Below, in pieces: positions 41,564-49,733 of a DNA stretch of 60,827 nucleotides. Under the pieces are notes generated by a model, which saw nothing but the letters and a program-made list of their open reading frames with translations, was not told the origin of the DNA and did not search any database. Position numbers and translations under genes: made by a program. The DNA is from an uncultured beta proteobacterium (GTDB lineage Bacteria > Pseudomonadota > Gammaproteobacteria > Burkholderiales > SG8-39), in contig CAIYPG010000059.1 in assembly GCA_903928055.1 (NCBI GenBank), positions 1 through 60,827 on the forward strand. The letters run 5' to 3'. Position 1 is the first letter of the stretch, and every line of letters begins with the position of its first letter.

Positions 41564-42538
41564 CTAGTCGTCCAACTTGATCTTGGATGTCTTGATGAAC
41601 TTGTCCCACATATCGACTTCCCTGAGATAGGACGCCTTGAACTGCGCCGGCGTGTTGGGGGCAGCAGTATCGGCACCGTCGGCCATCAGCTTGGCCTTCA
41701 TGTCCGGGGAGTTCATTGTCCGGCTGATGTCTGCATTCAGCATTCCCAACACCGGGCTCGGAGTTCCTCCAGGCGCAAACACACTGTATGCATTCTCCAG
41801 TGAATAACCCGGGATCGTTTCACCCACCAAAGGCAGGTCCGGGTAGGACGCCAGCCGCTGTGTACTGGCTACCGCGATCGCCTTCAGCTTGCCGCTTTTC
41901 AGGTGCGGTGCAACACCAAAGCCGCTGGAGTAGAGCATCTGGATGCGGCCGCTGATCAGATCAACGAAGGCGGGAGCGTTGCCCTTGTACGGAATGTGCA
42001 CCATGTCCATGCCCGTCATCGACTTCATCATTTCGGTGCCGAGGTGGATGACCGATCCCGTGCCCGAGGAGCCGTAGCTAAGCGTGCCTGGCTTCGACTT
42101 GGACAGTGCAATTAAATCCTTGACTGAGGAAACCGGCAGGCCGGGATTGATGACCAGCAGATAAGGTTGCGAGGTCATCTGAACAACCGGCTCGAAAGCC
42201 GTTCGTATGTCGTAACTGACCTTGCCAAGTACGCCGTTGAGCACAACCAGGTTGCCAGCTGCAAACAACGTATATCCATCGGGTGCCGCCTGGGCCAACA
42301 TGTTCATGGCAACCACGCCATTGGCCCCTGAATGATTGTCGACCAGTGCATTGAATCCGGTGATCTCCTTGTATTTCTGCACCATGGCACGGGTAATGGT
42401 GTCGGCACCGCCGCCTGGGGAAGAGGGCGAAAGGACACGGATGGGTTTGGTTGGAAAGACGTTACCCTGGGCCAATCCGGGAGCAGGTGCCACGCAACCC
42501 AGCATTGCCAAGAGGGCTGCAGTCAGCGCGAGTTTCAT
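41564..42538 (-). CDS. Bug family periplasmic receptor (orphan)
   Basis: The 324-residue receptor, with a signal peptide to about residue 24 (APGLAQ), has the loop SPSSPGGGADTITR. GGAGGAGAG directly before the ATG is a strong ribosome site. It is the first gene of the three-receptor run and is divergent from an MmgE/PrpD gene across 144 bp. Its close similarity of motif to the next receptor points to local duplication. The divergent promoter contains a repeated TGGCAAATC word. Confidence 0.9.
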   Translation of the reverse strand: MKLALTAALLAMLGCVAPAPGLAQGNVFPTKPIRVLSPSSPGGGADTITRAMVQKYKEITGFNALVDNHSGANGVVAMNMLAQAAPDGYTLFAAGNLVVLNGVLGKVSYDIRTAFEPVVQMTSQPYLLVINPGLPVSSVKDLIALSKSKPGTLSYGSSGTGSVIHLGTEMMKSMTGMDMVHIPYKGNAPAFVDLISGRIQMLYSSGFGVAPHLKSGKLKAIAVASTQRLASYPDLPLVGETIPGYSLENAYSVFAPGGTPSPVLGMLNADISRTMNSPDMKAKLMADGADTAAPNTPAQFKASYLREVDMWDKFIKTSKIKLDD

Positions 42539-42563
42539 CTCTCCTCCTTAGTTTTTTAATTGA

Positions 42564-42615
42564 TGGCAAATCTAGCAGTCTTTGTCCGACACAATGTTTC
42601 CTATGTTGGCAAATC
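42564..42615. promoter_or_regulatory. TGGCAAATC direct repeat in the mmgE-bug divergent promoter
   Basis: TGGCAAATC occurs at 42564-42572 and 42607-42615, 43 bp apart, about four helical turns. It is within the region that must hold both divergent promoters. Regularly spaced repeats suggest a transcription factor controlling mmgE and the receptors together. Confidence 0.4.
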
Positions 42616-42682
42616 AGCTTTGCGGCTGCGCTACGCAAGAACACCTACTTCTTGGCTACACTCAATAAAAAGGAGAATCCTC

Positions 42683-44104
42683 ATGAGCCACGCTGTAGGA
42701 CAGATCCCGGATTACAACCCTGAGCATGACCGCGAGTTCAAGGAGGACGCGGCGCGTACCCTTGCGCGCTATGCATTGCACCTGAAGTTTGAGGAGTTGC
42801 CGGATGCAGTAGTGCGACTCACCAAGCGGTGCATCCTCGACGCCATGGGTACCACGCTGGCAGCAACCACACTGGCTCCGGAATCGCCAATGTTTCACGC
42901 CTATGTGAAAGAGATGGGGGGCGTTCCCGAGTGCACCCTTTTCGGCTACGGTCAGAAAGCCCCGGCGCAGATGGCCGCTTTCCTGAACGGCAGCAATAGC
43001 CATATGCTGGACTTTGACGACGTCGGCAGCGGTCACGTCAGCGTCTCCACGGTTTCGGTTGCCTGGGCCATGGCCGAGAAGGCAGGCAAGCCCGTCAGCG
43101 GCCGCGAGTTCATCACTGCGGTTGCCGCCGGCATCGACATCCACACTCGCATCTACCCCTACGAATCAACTGAGGAGTGGGATTTGCGCCAGCCCTGGTC
43201 AGCCACTCAGTGCTTCGGCTATCTTTCGGGTGCCGCTCTGGCATCACGTCTGCTGGGGTTGTCAGAGGAGCAGGCCGGGAATGCCATGAGCCTGGGCTAT
43301 CAGCAGATAGCCGGTGCCAGCCAACGCCACTTGGGCATGCATGCCGGCTGGAGCAGCCAAGGGGCGGTGCTGGCAGCGCTGCTGGCTCAGAAAGGCGTTC
43401 CGGGAGCGAAGGACATTCTCAATGGCAAGGCGGGGATGTTCCATGTCTATCTGAACCAGGAGAAACCTGATCTGCAGCGCCTGACCGGTGACTACGGCAA
43501 GCGCTTTCGCACCCTTGAGCTGCACGGCTTTAAGGCATGGCCGGCTTGCGGGGCAACACGCCGCCCGATCTGGGCCATTCTCAGCCTGCGCAAGGACCAT
43601 GGGATCCAGCCCAATGACGTGAAATCCATTCGTGTCATTGGAGGAGAGCATCTGTTGCGGCTGTCCGAGCCCAGGGATCTGAAACGCCGCCCTCCGCACA
43701 GCGCTCAGGCCAAGTTCGCTCTGCCATTTACCTGTGGGGTTGCCATGGCTCAAGGCAATGTGCGCCTTGAAAATTACACTCCACAGGGCCTTAGTGATCC
43801 GCATGCCCTGGCCATGGCGGACCTGGTTACGGTGGAAGTGGACCATAACCCCAACCGTACGGCTGATTCTGCTGCTGTGGAGATCACAACGCGTGACGGC
43901 AAGTCCTACTTCAGGGAAGTGGCTCATCCACTGGGCGATGATCGCGAGAATCCCATGTCGCAGGATCAGATCGAAGAGAAGTTCCGCAATTGTGCGTCAT
44001 TCGCTATCCGACCGATGACGAAGGGGGAAACGGATGATGTCGTGGAAATGATGAAGAACCTGGAGAACATTCCCGACGTCACAAAAATCATCGGCAAGGT
44101 CTGA
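42683..44104 (+). CDS. MmgE/PrpD family protein
   Basis: The 473-residue MmgE/PrpD superfamily protein contains LDFDDVGSGHVSVSTVSVAWAMAE, IHTRIYPYESTEEWDLRQPW and HGFKAWPACGATRR, which keep the active-site shape of the family. It differs from the PrpD at 31 and from the MmgE at 37929. AAGGAGAATCCTC leads the ATG; the longer upstream reading would cross the divergent promoter. It neighbours receptors on both sides, so it probably uses a carboxylate that one of them binds. The specific reaction is not known. Confidence 0.88.
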   Translation: MSHAVGQIPDYNPEHDREFKEDAARTLARYALHLKFEELPDAVVRLTKRCILDAMGTTLAATTLAPESPMFHAYVKEMGGVPECTLFGYGQKAPAQMAAFLNGSNSHMLDFDDVGSGHVSVSTVSVAWAMAEKAGKPVSGREFITAVAAGIDIHTRIYPYESTEEWDLRQPWSATQCFGYLSGAALASRLLGLSEEQAGNAMSLGYQQIAGASQRHLGMHAGWSSQGAVLAALLAQKGVPGAKDILNGKAGMFHVYLNQEKPDLQRLTGDYGKRFRTLELHGFKAWPACGATRRPIWAILSLRKDHGIQPNDVKSIRVIGGEHLLRLSEPRDLKRRPPHSAQAKFALPFTCGVAMAQGNVRLENYTPQGLSDPHALAMADLVTVEVDHNPNRTADSAAVEITTRDGKSYFREVAHPLGDDRENPMSQDQIEEKFRNCASFAIRPMTKGETDDVVEMMKNLENIPDVTKIIGKV

Positions 44105-44234
44105 CTGCACCGCCAATTTTCAGGTTCAGCATTCGCCTGGATTTGAAGAATTGCCGTTGGAAGACCCCTCTCGCGGTAGCGGACTAAAATCGCCACCGGC
44201 CCGGGGTTGTGCCTTCATCTCCCGCATGGCCAAC

Positions 44235-45200
44235 CTACTCGGGCTTGATATTGTTTTCCTGAACCAGCTTGCGCCAGCGGGGCAGCTCCGCGCTGATCAG
44301 CTCCGTGAACTGGGCTGGCGTGCTGCCCACTGCATCTCCGCCCTGGGATGTGATGCTCTCGGCCATGTCGCGCGACTGGATCATCCTGCTCAGCGCACCT
44401 TGCAGGCGTCCGACGATGGCCTGGGGCGTGGCGCGGGGCAGCAACCAGCCATGCCAGGTGGTGACATCAAATCCCGGCACGCCGGCTTCCGCGACGGTCC
44501 CCAGGTTGGGCAGGGCCCTGGATGGCTCCGCGCTGGTAAGCGCCAGCGCGCGGAACTTGCCTGCCTTCACCTGGGGCAGCGCCGTGATGGGATTGGCGAA
44601 GGTCATGTGGATCTCGTTGGCCATCAGTGCGGCCAGCGCAGGGGCCGTGCCCTTGTAGTGAACGATGGTGATGGGCGCATTGATGCTGTTGCCGATCCAG
44701 GCGCCACCCAGGTGAATGATGGTGCCCGGGCCGCCAGTGCCGAAATTGAAGTTGGTCGACTTCGCCAGTCCCAGCAACTCCTTCATGGTCTTCGCCGGGG
44801 AGGCGGCGGGCACCACCACGATGTAAGGCGCCTTGGTGATCAGGGACACCGGCGCAAGGTCCCTCAGAGGGTCGTACAGCGGCTTTTCCTGGAAGGCGGG
44901 AAGGATGGTCAGGCTGGTGGTCACGGAAAGCACGGTGTAGCCGTCGGCAGGGGCGCCGATGACTGCCTGTATGGCGAGCAGTTCTCCGGCGCCGGGCCTG
45001 TTCTCAACCAGGAAGGACCGCCCGAGGTCTTCGGTCAGCTTCTGCGAGAAGAGGCGCGCCTGAATGTCGGTGGCGCCACCCGGCGCCAGGCCGACGAGCA
45101 CCCTGACGGGCTTGGCCGGCCAGGGCTCCTGGGCCAGAACGGTCGATATCGGGAAAATAGCGGCCACCGCCAACATCACAACTGCCTGCAGTCTGTGCAT
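44235..45200 (-). CDS. Bug family periplasmic receptor (orphan)
   Basis: The 321-residue receptor has a signal peptide to about residue 24 (STVLAQ). The loop GLAPGGATDIQAR has one Gly replaced by Ala, but the Asp is kept. CCAAAGGAGAGAG lies before the ATG. It converges on the second MmgE/PrpD gene of the block. On its other side lies the decayed acyl-CoA dehydrogenase end. A signal peptide and intact reading frame suggest that it is functional. Confidence 0.89.
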   Translation of the reverse strand: MHRLQAVVMLAVAAIFPISTVLAQEPWPAKPVRVLVGLAPGGATDIQARLFSQKLTEDLGRSFLVENRPGAGELLAIQAVIGAPADGYTVLSVTTSLTILPAFQEKPLYDPLRDLAPVSLITKAPYIVVVPAASPAKTMKELLGLAKSTNFNFGTGGPGTIIHLGGAWIGNSINAPITIVHYKGTAPALAALMANEIHMTFANPITALPQVKAGKFRALALTSAEPSRALPNLGTVAEAGVPGFDVTTWHGWLLPRATPQAIVGRLQGALSRMIQSRDMAESITSQGGDAVGSTPAQFTELISAELPRWRKLVQENNIKPE

Positions 45201-45301
45201 GTCTCTCTCCTTTGGCTGATCTGGATATATTTTTTTGGATGAGAGACTAGCATGCCCGCCAGCACAGGTCGGATGTCCGTGATCGCGGTGCACAGCGGGA
45301 A

Positions 45302-45421
45302 TTCGGCACAGCCGAAGCCGAGGTGCACTTCTCCCGCTGCCAGCTCTTCCCCGGCATCATCGGCTCGGGGACGAACGACATCCAGAGGGATGTGCTGTCG
45401 AAACTGGTGCCGGGGTTGAAT
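45302..45421 (+). pseudogene. 3' fragment of an acyl-CoA dehydrogenase gene
   Basis: A plus-strand reading aligns with the last 40 residues of the acyl-CoA dehydrogenase at 29890-32259: FGTAEAEVHFSRCQLFPG followed by IIGSGTNDIQRDVLSKLVPGLN, against FGNHEADVHFSYCQIFPG and VIASGTNDIQRNVLSKRVLGLN. A hand alignment of 108 nucleotides shows 86 identities. The original stop is lost and the reading continues to a later stop. Nothing upstream resembles the rest of the enzyme, and the preceding gene faces the other way. This is a remnant of a diverged paralogue, still followed by its own terminator. Confidence 0.8.
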
Positions 45422-45452
45422 CAGGCAATCTGCTCGGCCCGCTTCAAACGAA

Positions 45453-45482
45453 AAGCCCCGTGGTTCGCTGCGGGGCTTTTTT
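45453..45482 (+). terminator. Intrinsic terminator after the acyl-CoA dehydrogenase remnant
   Basis: AAGCCCCG and CGGGGCTT with a 10-nt loop and a T-run form a clear terminator. Sequence and position mirror the terminator following the complete acyl-CoA dehydrogenase. Together with the remnant it accounts for most of the 491-bp region without an intact gene. Confidence 0.8.
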
Positions 45483-45691
45483 CATCTCTGCTCCTGGGAC
45501 AAGGTCACTTTTCAAGCGATATTCGATCGGCAATGAAATTGCTAGAGTGACTCCACCGGCTCTCAGAAGCCGGCAATCAGATGGCGAGCAGGTCGGTTGA
45601 TCAGTGCCTGTTTTCGAAATCCATTGATTCGAGTCCAGGCTGTCGACTTGCCGCTCACCTTTCGCACATTCAACAGACATTGGGGGGTCCA

Positions 45692-46009
45692 GTGGGCGTC
45701 TTACTCATCTATCCGATACTGATTGTTTGCTTGCTGGTTCCGCCATTCCTTATTCTCCGCTCTGAAAAATTGTCCGGCTGGAACAAGGCACGCTGGGTGA
45801 TTGGCTGTCTCTTGTCCGCGCCGGCTCCGCTGTTGACTGTTGTCCTGGGAATCGCTTTTGCAGTGCATGTATTGGGATATCAGCGGGATCTGAAGGCTGT
45901 GATGTTCGGCCCCGAGGCAATGGCAATGGCCTTTGCAAACATTGCCGCACTGGCCCTCCCGTGGATCGTCTATGCCGTGTTCAGGAAGCGTTACGGGCAA
46001 AGGGCATAG
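45692..46009 (+). CDS. Small hypothetical membrane protein
   Basis: A 105-residue protein with three predicted membrane helices (YPILIVCLLVPPFLIL, LLSAPAPLLTVVLGIAFAV and AFANIAALALPWIVYAVF). The GTG behind GGGGGGTCC was preferred because an ATG 111 bp upstream would add a Cys-rich, non-hydrophobic leader lying in degenerate DNA. It lies between the acyl-CoA dehydrogenase remnant and the toxin-antitoxin pair. No family was recognised; it may be an accessory gene. Confidence 0.6.
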   Translation: MGVLLIYPILIVCLLVPPFLILRSEKLSGWNKARWVIGCLLSAPAPLLTVVLGIAFAVHVLGYQRDLKAVMFGPEAMAMAFANIAALALPWIVYAVFRKRYGQRA

Positions 46010-46067
46010 CACCAGGTCCCTTTGTAGTGCGACACCTGTCGGGGCAAATCGGGCTGCGTTTGTTCGA

Positions 46068-46096
46068 TGGACATCTATACGCCTTAGGAGTATAGT
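46068..46096 (+). promoter_or_regulatory. Toxin-antitoxin promoter with embedded operator
   Basis: TGGACA (-35) and TATAGT (-10) are separated by 17 bp, each matching the consensus at five positions. An inverted repeat (CTATAC...GTATAG with inner CCT/AGG, 46075-46095) fills the spacer and covers most of the -10, as expected for autorepression by the antitoxin. The transcription start would fall about at the toxin ATG, so the mRNA may be leaderless. Confidence 0.7.
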
Positions 46097-46102
46097 CAAT
46101 TC

Positions 46103-46414
46103 ATGTTTACGGTCGTTGAAACGCCCGTTTTCCAGAAACAGTGGCCCCTCTACTGGAGTGAAGATGAACGGGGCGAGTTTGCCGCACATATCGCCGAGTT
46201 TCCCGATGCCGGTGACGTCGTTCCGCAATCAGGCGGTATTCGCAAAGTGCGCTGGAAGCGCGCAGACAAAGGTAAATCGGGCGGCGTTCGAGTCATCTAT
46301 TTCACGCGTAACGCCGAAGAAGAGATCGTGCTGCTTCTGATCTATTCGAAGGCCAGGACGGACAATATTACGGGCGCCAAGCTCAAGGAGATTCACCGTG
46401 TCATTGAAAGCTAA
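46103..46414 (+). CDS. RelE/HigB-type toxin
   Basis: A 103-residue basic protein of the RelE/ParE fold. VVETPVFQKQWPLYWSEDER opens the fold, and the block GIRKVRWKRADKGKSGGVRVIYF is typical of HigB-2/RelE-like toxins with basic residues for ribosome-dependent mRNA cleavage. LLLIYSKARTDNITGAKLKEI closes the fold. It is followed by the antitoxin gene with a 17-bp overlap; toxin-first order is typical of hig-type pairs. The -10 is very near the ATG, so initiation may be leaderless. Confidence 0.88.
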   Translation: MFTVVETPVFQKQWPLYWSEDERGEFAAHIAEFPDAGDVVPQSGGIRKVRWKRADKGKSGGVRVIYFTRNAEEEIVLLLIYSKARTDNITGAKLKEIHRVIES

Positions 46415-46712
46415 ACCACTCGCCGGTGCAAAACTGCGGGCCTTCGAGGCCAAGCGCGACCTTGCCGCCGAGCTGCTTGAGTCCGTGAAGCAGATGAAAG
46501 CAGGAAAGACGCAGGTTGTCCTGTCCCCGGCCATTGAGGCGCGCGAACGTACCGGGCTGTCGCAGGCTCAGTTCGCCAAACTGCTCGGTGTGTCGGTGCG
46601 CACGCTTCAGGGCTGGGAGCAGGGCCGCAAACAACCCAGTGGCGCAGCACGCACCTTGCTCACTCTTGCCCAGATCAATCCGAAGGCATTGCTGGCGGTT
46701 GCCGGAAAGTAG
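46398..46712 (+). CDS. HigA/XRE-type antitoxin
   Basis: The 104-residue antitoxin has a helix-turn-helix in its second half (RTGLSQAQFAKLLGVSVRTLQGWEQGR near 51-77) and a helical, charged first half that would wrap the toxin. The GTG start, preceded by AAGGAGATTCACC, lies within the end of the toxin gene. It probably binds the palindrome in the promoter to repress the pair. Neighbouring genes give no hint that the pair stabilises a plasmid; a chromosomal role in stress or island maintenance is plausible. Confidence 0.9.
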   Translation: MSLKAKPLAGAKLRAFEAKRDLAAELLESVKQMKAGKTQVVLSPAIEARERTGLSQAQFAKLLGVSVRTLQGWEQGRKQPSGAARTLLTLAQINPKALLAVAGK

Positions 46713-46830
46713 CTGGACGCGTATTCCGTGCTACTGCAGCAACCAGAAAACGTGATCTGCCTCGAATCGCCGTGGAACCTAACCCTGATGTAATCCAGAT
46801 CACCATTATTTTGAATCCAGCGAAACCAAC

Positions 46831-47828
46831 ATGCCCATGAACCAACAGATCCTGCTCGCCAGCCGCCCCGACGTCGTCGCACGCACCGAGAATTTCCGCC
46901 TGGTCGAAACGCCCGTGCCGCAGCCGGGTGAGGGGCAGGTGCTGCTGCGCACCTGTACCTGTCGCTCAACCCCTACATGCGTTCGCGCATGGACGACGTG
47001 AAGAGCTACGCGCCCAGCGCGGTCGTGGGCCAGGTGATGATGGGCGCGGTGGTCGCCGAGGTGATGGAATCGCGCAACCCGAAGTTCAAGGCCGGCGACA
47101 CAGTCACCGCGCGCCAAGGCTGGCAACTCTACTCGGTCTCCGACGGGCGCGACATGGCCGTCATGGATCCTTCCGCTGCGCCGCTGCCCTGGTACCTGGG
47201 CTTGCTGGGAGGCGGCGGGACCACTGCCTGGGTGGGTCTGTTCGACATCGGCAAGGCAAAGGCCGGCGAGACCGTCGTGGTGTCGGCTGCCTCGGGTTCA
47301 GTGGGCAGTGTGGTGGGGCAACTGGCGAAGCTGCATGGCTGCCGCGTGGTGGGCATTGCCGGCGGGCCGGAGAAATGCGGCTACTGCGTGGATGATCTCG
47401 GCTTTGACGCCTGCATCGACTACAAGGCCAACGGAATGCTGGCCAACCTGCAGGCCGCCACGCCGAAGGGCGTAGATGTGTACTTCGACAATGTCGGCGG
47501 TGAAATCCTCGATGCCGTGCTGACGCGCATGAATCCGCATTCGCGCATTCCGCTTTGCGGCACCATTTCGCAGTACGACAAGACCGAACCCTACGGCATC
47601 CGCAACTTCCGCTCGTTCCTCGTGAACCGCATCCTGCTGCAGGACTTTGTGATGACCGATTACCGGGAGGAAGGGCAGCGGGCACAGCCCTGGCTCCTGC
47701 AGGCGGTGAAGGATGGCAAGCTGAAATATCGTGTGAGCGTGGCCGAAGGGCTGGCCGCGGCACCCGAAGCCTTCCTCGGCATGTTGAAGGGCCGCAATTT
47801 CGGCAAGCAGGTGGTGAAGCTCTCCTGA
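46831..47828 (+). pseudogene. MDR family NADP-dependent oxidoreductase with a frameshift
   Basis: The first part reads MPMNQQILLASRPDVVARTE... to GEGQVLLRT (about 41 residues). After this, the reading continues in another frame as LYLSLNPYMRSRMDD and runs for about 283 residues to the stop. One missing base at about 46951-46954 (ACCTGTACCTG where ACCCTGTACCTG restores the frame) explains the shift. The joined protein of some 330 residues is of the CurA/NADP-dependent MDR type: SAASGSVGSVVGQLAKLHGCRVVGIAGG is the NADPH-binding fold, with YFDNVGGEILDAVL following. It lacks zinc-binding Cys residues. It is a recent pseudogene or a sequencing error. Confidence 0.87.
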
Positions 47829-47862
47829 GTCCGACGCCGGACCCGGGCGAGCCGGCCGCCTC

Positions 47863-48879
47863 CTACTCCTCCAGCTTGATCCCCGTGCGCTTGACCACGC
47901 CCTCCCAGCGCGCGTACTCGGCGAGGAACAGTTTTTTCAGCTCCTCGGGCGGATACGGTGGCGCTACGACCGAGCCATCCGCCGAAAGCTTCTGCATCAG
48001 ATCGGGTGAGCGCAATGCTTCGATGCCCTCGCGGTTGAGCGCGGCGACGATGTTGGCCGGGGTCTGGGCCGGCGCGTACAGCATGTAGGTGTTGGACGCG
48101 TCATAACCGGGAATGCCGGCTTCGGAAAGCGTGGGAACGTCGGGATGCTCCGGATGGCGCTGCGGGCTCGACGTGGCGAGGATCCTCGCCTTGCCGGTAC
48201 GCACCGGGCCCATGCCCGACACCGCAGTCAGTGCAACATCCAGCCGGCCTCCGGCAAAATCGATGTTGGACTGGGCGCCGCCCTTGTAGGGCACATGCAC
48301 CATCTCGATTCCGTAGCCCAGTTCAATCAGCTTCAGGCCCAGGTGGATGGGCGAACCCACGCCATTGGAACCATAGTTGAGCTTGCCCGGGTGCGCCTTG
48401 GCATAGGTCACGAACTCGCGGATGTTCTGCACCGGCAGGCTGGACTGCGCAATCAGGAAGTAATACGCCGAATTCATGCGCAGCACCGGCGTGAGCGTCT
48501 GGCGCATGTCGCGCTCAAAGCGGTTGAACACCGCATTGATGATGGTGGTGTTGCCGGTGCTGAGCAGCGTGTAGCCATCGGGCGTCGCCGCGGCGGCCAG
48601 GTTGATGCCGATCGCCCCGGTACCGCCGCCCTGGTTGTCCATGATCATCGTCTGGCCCATGCGCTCGGACATCTTCGCGATCACGGCGCGGGTCACGATG
48701 TCCAGTCCGCCGCCTGCTGCGGAAGAGCAGATCACGCGTATGGGTTTCAGCGGATAGCCATCCGGCAACAGCGGCTTTTTTGCCGCCGATTGTCCTTGCG
48801 CGCCTGCATCCACTGCCATCATGCAGCAGGCTGCCGCAACGCACACACCGAGCACACGATGCAACACGGGCTTCAACAT
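47863..48879 (-). CDS. Bug family periplasmic receptor (orphan)
   Basis: The 338-residue receptor has a signal peptide to about residue 28 (DAGAQ), followed by an unusual spacer before PLKPIRV. The ligand loop SSAAGGGLDIVTR is intact. AAAAGGAGATGACC is a strong ribosome site before the ATG. It faces the MDR remnant. The next gene is divergent. No permease is nearby. Confidence 0.9.
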   Translation of the reverse strand: MLKPVLHRVLGVCVAAACCMMAVDAGAQGQSAAKKPLLPDGYPLKPIRVICSSAAGGGLDIVTRAVIAKMSERMGQTMIMDNQGGGTGAIGINLAAAATPDGYTLLSTGNTTIINAVFNRFERDMRQTLTPVLRMNSAYYFLIAQSSLPVQNIREFVTYAKAHPGKLNYGSNGVGSPIHLGLKLIELGYGIEMVHVPYKGGAQSNIDFAGGRLDVALTAVSGMGPVRTGKARILATSSPQRHPEHPDVPTLSEAGIPGYDASNTYMLYAPAQTPANIVAALNREGIEALRSPDLMQKLSADGSVVAPPYPPEELKKLFLAEYARWEGVVKRTGIKLEE

Positions 48880-49078
48880 CGGTCATCTCCTTTTGAAAGA
48901 CACTCCATTTATTGCGTGCATGACGCAATGCCCCTCTTCGGGGGCTGAACCGCGCACCAACATCTCGCCATAGCTTATGCTGGTGCCTGAATCGATGCCA
49001 ATTGTCGTGTATGTGTCCGGGCGTAATGTCCGGCGCTTCCCGATACGACCTGTCGCACTTCCGTAACAAAGGATTCCC

Positions 49079-49708
49079 GTGAACCCGAAAATCCGGCAGC
49101 TCCTGTCCCAGATCACCGCGCTCGAAGACGAGCTGCGCACCGCACTGCGTGAGCAGGAGACGCACCTCTTCTATCAGCTCAAGGGCAAGCGGGTGGAGTT
49201 CGAAGGCACGATACGCGCGACGCATCGCAAGCTACGGATGAGCATCTTCCGCTGGATCACGCGCGACCGCCCGCAGAACCTGCTGACCGGCCCCTTCATC
49301 TACGGCCTCGGGATTCCGCTGGTCTTCCTTGACCTGAGCGTGACGCTGTACCAGGCGGTGTGCTTTCCGATCTACCGGATCGCGAAGGTGAAGCGCGGCG
49401 ATTACATCGCCAACGACCGCAGGCAACTGGAGTACCTCAACTGGTTCGAGCGTTTCCACTGCACCTACTGCGGTTACGCGAACGGGCTGATTGCCTATAC
49501 CGCTGAAATCTCGGCGCGCACCGAGCAGTATTTCTGCCCGATCAAGCATGCGCGCCGGGTGTTCGGCACGCATTCACGCTATGAGCGCTTTCTCGGCTAT
49601 GGCGAGGCCGACGATTACCACGCCAAGCTGGAGGAGTTTCGCCTCGCCCTCGAAAAGGAAGCAGCCGATGCAGGCGGCGACGGTGGCCACCACGCCACCG
49701 GACCGTAA
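49079..49708 (+). CDS. Conserved hypothetical protein with CTYC-C-H motif
   Basis: The 209-residue protein belongs to a family I recognise only as conserved and unnamed in proteobacteria. A charged helical N-terminus precedes one or two hydrophobic spans (FIYGLGIPLVFLDLSVTLYQAVCFPIY near 73-99). A conserved block follows: NWFERFHCTYCGYANGL with Cys128 and Cys131, then RTEQYFCPIKHA with Cys153 and His157, which could coordinate a metal. The start is a GTG after AAAGGATTCCC. It is alone between divergent neighbours. Function unknown. Confidence 0.85.
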   Translation: MNPKIRQLLSQITALEDELRTALREQETHLFYQLKGKRVEFEGTIRATHRKLRMSIFRWITRDRPQNLLTGPFIYGLGIPLVFLDLSVTLYQAVCFPIYRIAKVKRGDYIANDRRQLEYLNWFERFHCTYCGYANGLIAYTAEISARTEQYFCPIKHARRVFGTHSRYERFLGYGEADDYHAKLEEFRLALEKEAADAGGDGGHHATGP

Positions 49709-49733
49709 CCGCTTCGGACCGCCCGCCTCCTGC

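Noticed and set aside
45560..45650. TTCGAGTCC-like words resembling a tRNA T-arm
   Set aside because: No acceptor stem, D-arm or anticodon stem could be paired at the proper distances.
46928..47395. Plus-strand frame in the MDR gene region read as a separate gene
   Set aside because: It lies in the wrong frame relative to the conserved oxidoreductase motifs and has no start context.
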